Below are positions 34,379-47,700 of a stretch of DNA of 64,000 nucleotides, piece by piece; position 1 is the first letter of the stretch; the number at the start of each line of letters is the position of its first letter. Both the position numbers and the translations under genes were made by a program. Under the pieces are notes generated by a model. That model did no database searches. It was not told where the DNA came from and worked only from the letters and a program-made list of their open reading frames with translations. Source of the stretch: Siderastrea radians (taxonomy: Eukaryota; Cnidaria; Anthozoa; Scleractinia; Rhizangiidae); assembly GCA_964017195.1 (NCBI GenBank), contig OZ024894.1, positions 31,033,888 to 31,097,887 on the forward strand, given 5' to 3'.

Positions 34379-34809
34379 CCAAATTGTGGCTTTCGTTACT
34401 TTTAGGGGACTCGCGCTATATAGAGAAAAAATTGTCTGAATGCACGCGCAAAAATGACGAATTTAATTCACTCGCAAAAATGACGAATTCAATTAATTGT
34501 ACAAAGTTTAGAAAGAACTAAACTCAACAATAACAAAGCTAACCGTCGTAGAATCAGTGCTTAATTAACCCTAAACAGAAGTATAGATGAGTTCTTAGGC
34601 CTAATCACTATCGATCAGTGCTTAACCCTAAATACTGTAGATGAGTGTTTAACCGTTTTTCATTTTGTTTTCATTTGTTTTTCTCGCTAATAAACGCTCG
34701 TCATCAAATTTGTCACTCGTCATTTTTGCGCGTGCATTCAAACAGTTTTTCATTGGTTTTTTTCCTATCTAGCGCGAGTCCTCTAAAAGTAACGATAGCC
34801 CAAATTGTG
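34379..34809. mobile_element. 411-bp MITE with 10-bp target duplication (Mutator-like)
   Basis: The element is 34389-34799, bordered by CCAAATTGTG on both sides (34379-34388, 34800-34809). Its inverted ends are GCTTTCGTTACTTTTAG and GCTATCGTTACTTTTAG, extended by GGACTCGCGCTA. Further inside, TGCACGCGCAAAAATGACGA is mirrored by TCGTCATTTTTGCGCGTGCA. The 9-10 bp duplication suggests Mutator-like ancestry. Non-coding. Confidence 0.78.
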
Positions 34810-34859
34810 GTCACGCAAATCTTGAGATTATTTTGTCATGTACTGCGAAGCTCGTGAAA

Positions 34860-35747
34860 TATTCGATCGCAAAATTTGAGTTGTTACTTTTTTGCATCTA
34901 AAACTAGTTAAGAAGGAACCATTTTCAGTATAAGGTTCTGCAACTTGCCGCAAATTCTTAAATTTGTCAGACTTGTCACCTGACTGTTTACGCAAATCTG
35001 GGGAAGACGGCGAAAATTTTATTTCTGAACTCATGCAAAAAGAATGCCGAAGTTTTGGCTCACGTCAAATTTGTTACCGGTAAGTTAGGTTATTTATACC
35101 TCATCCCCACACATTTTTACAAGAAAGTCAAGCGAAGATTTTTTTAAGCTTAATTAATATTCTCACGAAGGAGCATGTTTCTGTGAAAGACCCGCAGTTT
35201 ACTTGAGTGAAATCAACATCACCAATCACAATAAAGGTCAACAGTCAGCCGACGAGATAAAAGGGGAAAAATCAAGGCAAGGAAAAGCTGTACATGCTGA
35301 TGATGTTGTCTGAGAAAAGTGAAACTCACTGACCTTTGTCTCACACGTTGAATGCTTGGGCAACTACAAAACTCGTCGAAGGACTGATTCCCGGTGGAGA
35401 AGAAACCCAGTTGGTGGCTTCCATCGCGGCATTACTGATTAAGCTGTGTAGACTACAAACGTTCTGAAAGTCTTGAAAGCATTTAACCTGAGTGTTCATT
35501 CCTCAATTGTAGCTTTGTCCATAATATATACGTTCATTCCCAGTACACTTTAGGTCCTTTAGTGTGGCTTGTCACCGATTCGCTCAAAATTAAACGCATA
35601 TAAGCGATATCTAATTATCATAAATTACCGCATGCAAGCGTGTAAAGTAGGCCCTATTTACCAAACGAGAATATGAAATAAAGGCCTGGCTGCTCAGAAA
35701 AGTTCCCATACGGCCTGGGCTCTTTTTGTTCAGCCGGGCAGCTCCAA
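34860..35747. other. 5' flank of the KDZ gene, unassigned
   Basis: No TATA box, CpG-rich block or terminal inverted repeat could be identified upstream of the KDZ start codon. Confidence 0.3.
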
Positions 35748-38700
35748 ATGCCTCCTCGACGTGCAAAGAAAACCTTTAAAGTTGTCGCTTTTAAAAACGG
35801 GAAAGTAGCGAAAACTTCACGGTTAACTGTCCCTCTTACACTTCGCCATGCTGCTCTCTCTGCTTCGTCTTCTGCGTCGTCGTCTGATACATTGACATCG
35901 AGCACTGAGCTCGAGAGCTGCAGCAGTTTTTTGGAAGCCGAAGGAGATCTTCTCTTGCCCGAACGCCAAAGGAAGAAACCAAGGCTTCGAAAAGTAAAAC
36001 TAAAAAGGAAGCTTAAGGCTTATCACGTTAGAAAGACGAGGCTGGCTGAATCGTGGCTGAAGGTTAGAAAGCAGCTAGTGTCTGCCCTGCTTGAGAGACA
36101 CACATTGCCCATTGGGCAACTGTGTGTTTTCCCTGCATGCGAAAAGGAGGCTGTGGGGAGATGTTTGGATTGTGGCCCTGCACAGTTTTTGTGTGAAGCC
36201 CACCTGAGCAGTGTCCATGCAGGTGGCCGATCTCTTCATCAGCCTGAAGTTTGGAAGGTTCGTAACCTAAACAGTAAATTGCAGTTTATATAAACTCTGG
36301 GCTCATCCAGCTTTTGGTGGCTTATATATTCGGGTGGGCTGATAAATAAGCGCATGGTATAAAAAATGTTTTGGAATTAGATGATAAGATATGAGTTGAG
36401 ACTATTAAACATAAAGCATCATCAAAGATGTTGGCCATTCACTGATCTTTAATAAAACTTTTACACACCACAATTGCGGAATGTTTTGATGGGCTCATAA
36501 AAGGGTAGGCTTATTTCCGTGTGGGCTATTGTAACCGGGTTACTTTTTTTTTTTTGCATAAGGATGGGCCAGTATTACCAGTGGACTTTTAACTGATTGG
36601 GCTTCTAACCGGAATTTAACCTTACACTTCATCAAAAAAAATATATTTTGATATTAACACCCAGGATTTACTGGGAAATTCATGCAGATTACCACCTGTT
36701 GTTATTTTTTTTTGCAATCTTTGGCTTCAGGAAATACTATGCTCTGTTGGTTTCTGTCATTTTATTCTATTACTAAATGCGTGGGGGGGGGGGGGAGGGC
36801 GCGCATGGTTTCGGGGCTCTGAAAGCCATTTGTCCTTTGTTTATGGAGCTGTTCTTTTTGCTTGTACCTTTATCAGTAATATACGTATATTTAACAATTA
36901 TCCTGCGAAATCGCGCGGAATATCACCTGATACTTAGCCGACGAGGCCGTAGGCCGAGTTGGCTAAATCAGGGGATATTCCGCAAGATTGAGCAGGATAA
37001 TTGTTTTATTATTCAACAAATTCCCATCGCCTACCATTTTCAGAACGAGAAAAACTACGGCTCTATGATAAAAACCCTAAAAGCTAGCAACACATAAGCT
37101 TAATAAAAATCAAAACAGAACTTCAAGAAATCGAAGTTTACTACCGTTCACTTAAAAAGACTTATTTACAAACTCATGTTTGGAAATGACAAGACAAAGG
37201 AAAAAAAATATTGCTACCTTACCGAGAATAAGTCCTCTTTCTTTGAATTAAAATCTTTTCAACTTTAGTCTTTACAACTTTCCGTGAGCAAGTGTGCTGC
37301 TTCGTTCGCAATAGCATTTTCTTGGTTGAGTTCTCACTATGAAAATTCCAAGTCAACCTCTGGATATCTTTGTGAGCTGAAGCAAATACTTGTTGACTTT
37401 TTGAGAGCATTTAATCGTGGAAAGTTTCTTCCAGAGAGTTAAAATTTACGGAGAACACTGCTAAAACTGCCTCGCTTTTGAAAATGGCCGCCAAACAAGC
37501 AATGAAAGAAAATCTGCAGTGCACTTCCAAATATGGTCATTTACGTATATCGCAGGATATCTGTCATGTAGGATGACAGATTTTGAGGGCTTCCTTACCA
37601 TATATGGGCATAGTGACAATTTGTTGAACAATAAATATAATTATACTGTCAGTGCCTACAGAAATCCTATAGGAGTCATTCTTGTCTCATACACAGTTTA
37701 TTAACTTTCTGGAAAGTTGACGGGTTGCCAACATGCTCTTTTACCCATTGTAAACAGTCGCTTGAAAGTAGAATGATAACAAAAATATGGATATTTCATT
37801 CAGGATGGCAGGTTTGTGCCCTATCAGTTTGAAATAGAAAGCCTTGTATGGACGACATTCCACAACAAGGACCATGGATACGTTCGTGATATTATAGTTG
37901 TTTAATGGTAAGTTATGTGCTTTGTTTATAATATACCATTTTTATTAATTTTTGTGTGAACTGTTTTTTAATAGCATGTATAGCATACATAATGTATATG
38001 TCAAAGAAAAAAACATGGTGTATTAAGTTACACTGGCTTAATGAACAACTGATTTGTTTGCTATAGGTAATGCTCACATGCTTGCTTGACCGTGTCATTT
38101 GTGAATTTTTGTTAGATCCTGCAACAGATTCATTATACAGTGGACTCTTTTCCAAAGTAACAATTGATACAAACCATTGCTGCTTATGTACATATTGATG
38201 CACAGTTAGTGGTTGCATTTCATTCACTGTGCACCAACAAGCCTGCTACCTAAGAAAAATTTTAGAGAGCCCTTCAGGCTCCCAAGCTTAAAGTTAAGGA
38301 GCCTGGGTTTTAATAACCTCTCATACCAATGTTAAATATTTTCCTGACATTCAGTGAACAGGGTTAATTAAGTTAGTATGATCAATGAGTCACACCTATT
38401 AAAGATGAATGACACCCACTGTACACATTTCTTAGAAAAAACTGCTTGAACCAAGGTGTACATGTATCATAATAATTATTCTCTTCTATGATCATTCCAT
38501 GGAATTTCCATAGTAATTGAAGCAATTACTATGGAAACTGTTAGGTGCCCCAACAGGCTGCAAGTACAGAAATTTGGTTCCCTGCACTCATCACTTAGGC
38601 GCCCCAGGCTGTCAGGCTCCTGTTAGGCAGCAGCCTTGACTAATATATGCATTAGCAGCAGAATCCAAGCAAAATTATTACTGACATTTCCTTGTACAAG

Positions 38701-39319
38701 AACTGCCTCCACTTGTTTGTCAGTAGGTTCTTTTCTCCATTTGCCCCATCATATTAAAATGATTTTCCAAATAAAACTTATGAGTATTCCTACTTTTCAC
38801 ATATATATTGGGCTTTCTAACACATGGCTTGGTAGATCAAATGGCTAGGGAACTTCACCGGTATCAGTATTTTATTGAAATTCACTGTCTTCCTTTTTTC
38901 AGGGCAGCAACATCGTATTCATTTAAAATGTTGTGACCATGAGCCCGAGGCTGTCACTCTAATAAGAAATGGCTTCTGGCCATCTACTCCCAAACAGCCA
39001 CAAGTGGCTTTTGACCAGAAACTGATGGTCCTGCTTCAGTACCTCTTCCTTGAATGCAGAGTGTCACTGAAAACCATTTACCAGGCACTGCAGTGGCTAG
39101 CACCACCCCTTTCAAAGGTTTATGTAAGTACTCAGTCATGATGCATTGGTGACTCAAGTTGTTAAATTGCTTTTAAAAAGTGCTAAACTTAACAATTCTG
39201 TTTAGCACATCCTTCACGTTGTTTCTTTAAATAACACCATGATACAGACATTGCCATACATAACTTGTGGTTACTGTTCAACTTAGTGTGAGAGGAAGCT
39301 TGACAGACCAGAAAGAGGC

Positions 39320-39356
<37 letters not shown>

Positions 39357-42300
39357 ATTATTATTATTAACATTCACATTTAGCCTGATCAGTGTTTTGT
39401 GGGTTTGTTTTACTTGTCAGTATTTCCAAAGCCAATGTGCCAATTAGTTGTGTATTGATGGTTTTTAATTTGATACAGCAACAATTATAACAATATTAGT
39501 TACATGTCCACATCTGGTAATATAAGTTGATCAGAAGCATTTAGTAAATTACTGGTAAATTTGTTGTACAACTCTCTGTTGATATGTTAGGGAATTCACA
39601 TTTGATCACATCCGTGTATTTCCTGTAGGTGAAGGATATCTACCGCCTTCTTGTTGGTGATTGTTTCAGTGAGTTTCGCTACATATCCAGCGTCCTGGAA
39701 AACATGACTCAATTTAATCCACTGCTTAATAATGGGATCGAATGTCCAGCCTGTCCCAAGGTTTGTGATACAATATATTTATCTGTGTACTCTATAGAAG
39801 TGCTCAAATGGATTCTTGATACAGTACTCTGCCATGTGTTTGTCAGTCTAAAACACAGTCTGGGTAACTAATAAGGTATAAGAGCTTCCTAAAACATGCA
39901 GAACCTGTATACTAAATAATTAATCAAAATGGATATAAATTTCATTGAGTATCACAATTCTTAGCTTGTTTTGCTATCTTTTGAGACATCAATATAATGC
40001 TGAATTGCAGTCTCAATATTGCAATTAGTTTATGACATGTTTAAAAAGAAACTGCTTTCAACAGTTGCCTTTGTCTGAAACATCACACAGTGGTTTGTCA
40101 TCCCCAGACTAGTTGACTAGCACTGGTGGCCAGTCTTTCAGGGCTCGAGACTAACTTTTCAGCTTAGTAGCCCAGTGGCTAGTGAGAAGTTTGATTTCAC
40201 TAGCCAAAATAAATTTTCACTAGCCAGACTTTTTTTGGGGGCATAATCTCGCACTGTGTTCAATGCGTGTAATTTTTAGCCGAGTAAAGTACTGTAAATA
40301 TGTCTCTCTGTAATTTAAGGAGTGAAGAACTGGAATGTTGACCATTCTACCCAACGGTTAAAGATCCTCACACGAATACAAAGTATTCGTGCGTTCGGGG
40401 CAAATTCGCAGGCACAATGTTATTCACGCCTCTCTTTTCCGTTGCGGTTATCATGACCAATAAGAAAAGTTAACCTTATACGAGCTTGTCTTCGTACGGA
40501 GTAACGTTGGGACTGGAAGAGACTAACATTGTACGAACGTTCTAAAGTACGGAGAAAGACAAGACTGATTCAGCACTCAATTCACGTACGGAAGAATGTC
40601 TGCAAGAGAAGACTAGTAAATTATGAGGTATTTAAGTACGGAGAAACGTTGAGCAGGCAAAGCTAATAAGGTTTGAACTTACTAAGGTACGGAGAAACGT
40701 TGAGGAGTCATATCGAACACGTTGGCTGTAAATGCACTACAGCAGGGAGAAACACTGCCAATGTACCAAGGTACAGAGAGACGTTGAGGAGACACTGAGG
40801 CTAATAAAATACACATCTACCAACTTACGGAGAAACGTCATTAGACAAAACTAATTCCGTAAGAACGTGTAACGTACGGAAGAACGCCGACCGGACAAGA
40901 CTATTACGGTAGGACAATAAACTACGGAGAAACGTAGGGAAGACAACTAATAATGCACGCATGTACAGACAAACGTTGAGAAGACAAGGCTAATACCGTA
41001 TGAACATACTAACGTACAGAGAAACGCTCAGAAGTGTAGACGTATCGTACGAATGCACTAACGCACTGAAAGCCTTAGGAAAACAAGACCAGTAAAGTGC
41101 GAACGCGCTAACGGCTTACGGAGAAACGTTGAGACCGCAAGACTAATAAATCGACAAACGCACTTCCGTACGGAGAAACATTGTGAAGACAAGACTAATA
41201 TCATATGAACGACGTTACGTAGAGAGAGAGACGCTGCTAGGGAAGAGAAAGTAATATTGTACGAACGTAGTAATGATTGGAAATAAGTCGATAAAAGAAG
41301 ACTAAAGAATTGTGTGAACGTACTAACGTACGTAACTAGACTAGCTTCATATGAACGCACAAACGGACCTTTGAAGGACACGTATGGTGAAACGTTCTTA
41401 AGACGGCTAATTTCGATGGAACGTACTAATGACAGAGAATGGTTACCAACTGAGACAACATTTAATAGGGAGAAACGTTGAGACGACAAAACAAGTACCA
41501 TACGAACATTATGACATCCTTTTACGGAATAAGTTTTAGTTTCTGTTCACTCAATTTGCTTTTGGGATCCGATCATCAGAAGCAATATTTAGTTTGGTTT
41601 CCATCCGGTACTTAAGTGCTTTGAAAATTTTACTAGCCAAAATGGCTAGTGAAAGCGCAAAACCTACTAGCCAAAACAGAATTTTTGCTAGTCTGTGACT
41701 AGTTGGCTACCGTTAGTCTCGAGCCCTGGTCTTTGTTACATATTTTCAATTTTTTTTCTTGTTTATAGCTATTTTGTTGAGTGACTTATGTGTTGTGTAC
41801 TATGTACAGTATAATAACTGACTTCTATTTTATTTAGGACAATGGGAACATCTACATTTCTGTTGATGCATTGTTTGGCTGTGTGAGGAAATGCAGTGCA
41901 GGGACCAGTGGAAAAACCTGCAATCATGGAGAGGCACTATTTGTCAACCAAGAAAAAGTGGACTCCTTTCTTTCCACATATAATAAAAAGGCCACCAACA
42001 AATCATTAGTGAGTTTAAACATATGGTACTAGCATGCAAGCTCAATTGTCTTTTCATTGAACCATTGAAATTACCCAGTCATGGAAATGGAAAATATCAT
42101 GATTATGCTTTTAATCAATTTGATAGCAATTAACTCCGCCTAGGGCGGTTTCTTGCAACATCGCCCTTGCCGGTCCCAAGCCCGGACAAAGGAGGAGGGG
42201 TTCCAAAGTTAATGATTTCATGATTAACTGCAATGATCCTATTACTCTCTTACATAATTGTGATAAATGTAGTTGTGGTTCTGGAATTTATTGCAGGAGT

Positions 42301-44688
42301 CATGCAACCAATTCCAAGCTGGTTCCAATCTGCGATCCAAGAACCAATCAAAAAAATTGGATGAAACAGCCATTTTTGGAGCTGGCTGCAGGCATGAAGT
42401 GCCATTAAAATTCTTCAGTTTGAAGAGAGGAGAAGAGTATGTATATTATTATTCATGGCATCTTGACACCTTCTTTATTACATGGCATCATAATTCAGTT
42501 AACAAGCTACATAGCTTCTGCTAATACTGGAGTTCCCATTAAAAGCAAAGGGAGTTGCTATATAATTATGTAAATGATGGTAAGAGGTCTTTTATAATTC
42601 TTGATGGTCTCGTGATGGACTGAGCTTTTCTTCAAAAATGGGCATCCTCCATTTTCAGTACTTCTTAGAGGGCATCTTGCTCAGTATTCAATGATCTACA
42701 GATGTGTAGCAGTGTTGTTGCTAGCATAAAGGGATATTTTATTGTTTTGAAAAGTCTTTGAAGTATTTTGTGGGATTAACCCCCAAGGTGATTCTTTATT
42801 GTACAATAAATCTTGTTTGGTTTGTTTGTTTCCCTATTTCACTTTACATGATGTTACTCTTGAGTATACCTTCTTTCAAATTGAATCAAATTCATGTTCA
42901 TAATTTACATGAATAAGGGAGCAATTTTCTAGATAACAAAATGTGATCTGAAATAAGCAATTTTCACACAAAGACCCATAAAGAGGTCTGTTATTATATA
43001 AAATGGAAAAGTTTATATATTTTTAGATTGTTTACAGTCTTGCATTTTTCTGCAAGATCACCACAATCATATGCTTAGTCCAGACAAGGTGCCATCTTTG
43101 TTTATACTGTGAGCGTACCCTGGGGAGGGGATGAAAATCCCCTGAGGGGACAGGTGTTGGGTGTATAAAGGTTGGGGTTGTGAGGTGTGGGTTTTTGTCC
43201 TCTTCACAGGTTGTGCTTGCAACATAAACAAAGATGGCACCCGGTTTGGAGTAAGCATGCAATTGCGGCGATGTTATGGAAAAGTAGAGGACTGTAAACA
43301 GTCTAAAATATTTTTGTCCATGTAATAAGTTTGTGATGCTAAACTTGTATACCAATACCAGATATATTTGTTTTTCACTTTCTTTATTAAGGGTAATACA
43401 ACTATCAAACTTGAGATAAAAAAATTCATTTTAATTCATGTTTTTATTTGTAGGATTGGAAATGCAGTGTTTTTGCTTCAATGGGTCAAAGAACTGCTTA
43501 AGAACAAGTCTATCGATATTTATTTTTTTTATGACATTGCATGCATGTTGGATACACATCTGAGGGTAATATTTGTACGCATGCTTTCTTTGATTTGTTC
43601 CAAATTGATTTCATATAGAACCGTAAATATATTTTTAAGGATGTCAAATGTTTGGAAAATTTTGTGACACTATTACGGTCGGAGTAATTTTGCTGTTGTT
43701 GCTTTGTTGTTGTGTCCTTAGAATACTAAGCAGGAAAAGCTGTTGGAGAATGTTAAACTTGCAATCCCTGCATTCCATTGCTTTGGTCATAAAGTTTCTT
43801 GCCAGGTATACAGGAACATATTATGCATTTCAGACAAATATTGTGATTTTAATGTGGTTGTCGTGTTTATAGTGTCAACTAGATGAGCTTGTTTGGTTCT
43901 GGAGCTTGGGAGCATAAATTGTATAACTTACTATGAAACTTCGAGATTTGCTCTTTCCTTTAATGTCTAGAAAATGTTACATGTAACGTATGAGTCACAT
44001 CATTGCTTTTAAACAGCTGCCATCTTAGATTCAATATCTTGGATTTCTTGATTTACCCACATCCATGCAAAAGTAAGATCATGGTTATTTTTCATTTGAT
44101 GGCAGGTGAACTACAGCGGAAAAAGACTAGAGGGTTTTGGCCTGAGTGATGGCGAAGTTATGGAGCGCCTGTGGTCTTATTTGAGACCAACTGCAAAAAT
44201 AACCAAGGAGATGACACCAGCTCACCGAGTAGATGCATTAACAGACTTCCTTATGCACTATGCAAAGAAATCAATTTCAACCCTTGGTATGACTTTTTAG
44301 ACAGTCGACATCACTCATGTACACGGTATGGTTGTTATATATTCACATTGTTTTTGCAATAATGCAGGAGAACGTCTCTGTGACCATCTGAAAAAAGCCA
44401 TTGAAACTCAGAAGGAAACCGAAGGTCAGCTGAATTCGCTCCTGACAAAGTTGAACGAGACAGGTTTGATGTTGATTTTATTGCACACTCTCACTCACTC
44501 ATCCTCTGACATCCCGAGTGGCACATAAGGCCTGATTTTATTGTAATTTGTCTCAAAATATTCATCAGGCAAAGTATCAGTTATGGAATTTTGTATTAAT
44601 TGAAAAGAAATTATTTCTTAATATAGTAAGCAGGGAAAGCTGTTGGAGAATGTTAAGCTTGCAATCCCTGCATATTAATGGCAATAAA

Positions 44689-44729
<41 letters not shown>

Positions 44730-47700
44730 TAATGATAATAATAATGACACATTTCGTTAATTGTGTTAATTACATTAGTGTTAAAGTAGAAAATGATCCT
44801 AACAATTTTTGCTTGTGGTTTTCTAGAAAATGAACGGTTACTGAAAAGTGCGACCATTTTGTTGTTCAAACTTAAAACAAACGCAAATGGTCAAGGTCTT
44901 TGTTTCTGAAGATCAATGAAGGACGTTTGAGGCTTTTTTTTCCTACAGAGAAAAACACAGGACGATGTATTCCTATTAGATTTACGGGCACATGTGTAAA
45001 TGTACCTAATTAAATGAATACGAAAATGCCAGGGTCAAGAGTAGTGTAAGAGTCCAACTTCAGTGAGGCCTTGTTGGTTTATTTGCTCGACGTTACGACC
45101 ATAACAGGAGCACTAGAAGTACAGTATATACAAACTGTTACAACACTCAAAATTTAACAAGCTCAGCAGAAAAAAAACGTGTGACGTGTGCTGATGTAAT
45201 AGGCTGATTTGAATCTTAAGTAGACATATTTACGTAGGTTATTAGGTTCACAAAATGTATGCTATGAGAACTACGCCGTTAGAAGTAGGTACAACATCAA
45301 ACACCAATAATTTAATGTCAAAGAGCGGAGTAGTTAGTTGTGTAGGGATGTCCAATTTCGGTAGATTTTACAAATATTGACGCTACACCGTATTGAAAGT
45401 AAAATTCTAAGCTTTCAACTCTGCTAGAGTCTTGTTCACAGTACCTTGGTCAGGTCACGTGACGTGTGACCTGACCAGCCTCGTCCAGATCGCTGGAAGG
45501 TTGTATCTCCTTAAAATTTTACTTTCAATACGGTGTAGCGTCAGAAATGTATAAAATCAACCGAAACAATAATTTAAAATTTGAGATATTTAACTCCACA
45601 GTTTGTGAAGTATCTGACACTAAATACTATATACAGGTGCAAACGTGCAGCAATCAACTGTGGAAGAGTGGACTGTAGAAGAAAAATCCTCCATCAACAA
45701 GCAAAGTACAGGAAAAACTGGTTAGCTGTTGTCATCAGTTGTCCTAACATAATCGCTACGCTTAATGCAACTCCTTAATAGTAAACGAATTTCCAATTTG
45801 ACACAATAATTAAGTAATTTTTAATATGTCTTTACGAAATTAAAAAAGGACTTCAAATTTAAGGTCTGTCTAAACTAGGAGACATTGTTTCTGAAACACT
45901 GCGGCGTGCGCAAATGTTTACCAGTTTAGCCACGCAAAAAAAAAGAAACACATTAAAACATTCAAAATCTTGCGCCTGAGACGCCAGAAAATGTTTTTGA
46001 ATCAAGTCGAAAACAAATTTGCTGTTCAGAAGCAAATTGCACGCTAATATGTTTCCTAGTTTAGCCACCTAGGTATGAATATACCTGAAGCTCTGTTTCA
46101 GCGAACAATGGTTCCTGGTTTAGCCAGGCACTTAAACTTTGTGATATTGTTCTCATTTATGATGATGGCACAACTGAAGTCCTTAGTTTCTAAATCATTA
46201 CAAAGTTATCATTCGCTAATGCATATTTTTACATTATACATTTTAGATTCATCTGCTCCAGGTCCCAGTGGCTATCCCGAAAAGCTGAGACAATACTACT
46301 CCGTGAGGTATAATGTGAATCATACATGTAGTATCCCGACAACATTTCAATGTCAAAGTGAAACAAGTCCAGGAAATAGCTTTGACCTTGGTTGACGTCC
46401 GTGAGGGAAAATTTACATTGAGTGGTCTAGTTTAATGGTGAAGCAACACAGTTAAACATCACTTTGGATCTCGTCAGGTCTGCCTATTGGTTCAAAGGCA
46501 TTATTACATTTTAGTCTAACACTGCTATTGGTTTTCCCTTTTTATCTTTGCAGGACAAACTTACAAAGTTGTACCCCAGGATCTGACACTTCAAAGATCT
46601 TAACAATTCAGCTTGACCGGTATAATGAAGTCTACTCTGTCCTTTAATAAAATTTTCTGTATCTTTGTCACTATCACCTTCAATCCCATCATTGCCTTTG
46701 TCACCGCCATTGCGATGATGGAGCGAAACGAAGCGGCTCGTGCGAGTCCATCAACCACTAATTGTACTCGCAGTGCTAATAGTTGTAATTATTGCAAATT
46801 ATTTTGATGATCATAGCCTGGACAAAGACCTAAAGAAGATGGAGACTGGCCCGCGATGGCCCCCAGACAGTAGCTTGTATCTTGCTTACATCCGTGAGCT
46901 TCAAGATCGGCGCCAACGAGATTTGCTATTGTCTATGCATGTGAAATGTTCTGAGAGGTGGTTTCTCCTGCAGTTGATGAAGAAGTATGCAGGTAATTGA
47001 TCAACCAGTAGATGTAAATGTAACATTTGTACTTTTCAACTTTATCTGTGCAGTTCGGTAGTAGCAATAGCTCCAATGTTCTAGATGTTTTGCCTCACCC
47101 TAATGAACTTCATTCCCGAATTCTATTGTACTAACTATACATTGTGTTAATTATACTGACCTTTTCAAAGGGAGACCTAGTCCGTCCAGAGACAAATTCA
47201 CTTGGTCTCTGTTTCTAAAGGAAGTTATTAGGAGCACTGAATACCTCGTCCACATAAATTTTATCAACCGTTATTATATTCCTATATAGAACGTGGAGTA
47301 TATCTCTGTACAATTTCCTTTCTTGAGTCTTCTCTTATTTTGTTTGTTTGTTTTGTAGATGGACAGGCGATTGCCAAGAAATTGTGCGCTCAGATAACAA
47401 AGACAACCAACGCTGTGAAGCAATTGTTGAAGGAATATGAGCGCCAGGAAACACACGTTACAGGGTGTAAATATCCAACAAAGATCACTATTGAAGAAGC
47501 ACTTGATATCGGCTCGCCAATGTGGCGTGTTCTTGAAAGCGATACAGATCTGCCCTCTTCTGTTCCCTATTGTATAAAACGACAGCTAATTGATTTGAAT
47601 CATTTGCAAAAAAGGTGCACGGAAGAGATTCTGTTGATCAAGGAAGAGATGGACAGAGTGAGTAAGTATTATGAGGAGAAACTAAATCGTTTAAAAAGCT

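Noticed and set aside
41058..41501. 147-residue minus-strand protein in KDZ intron 4
   Set aside because: Translation of the internal satellite of a hAT-like element.
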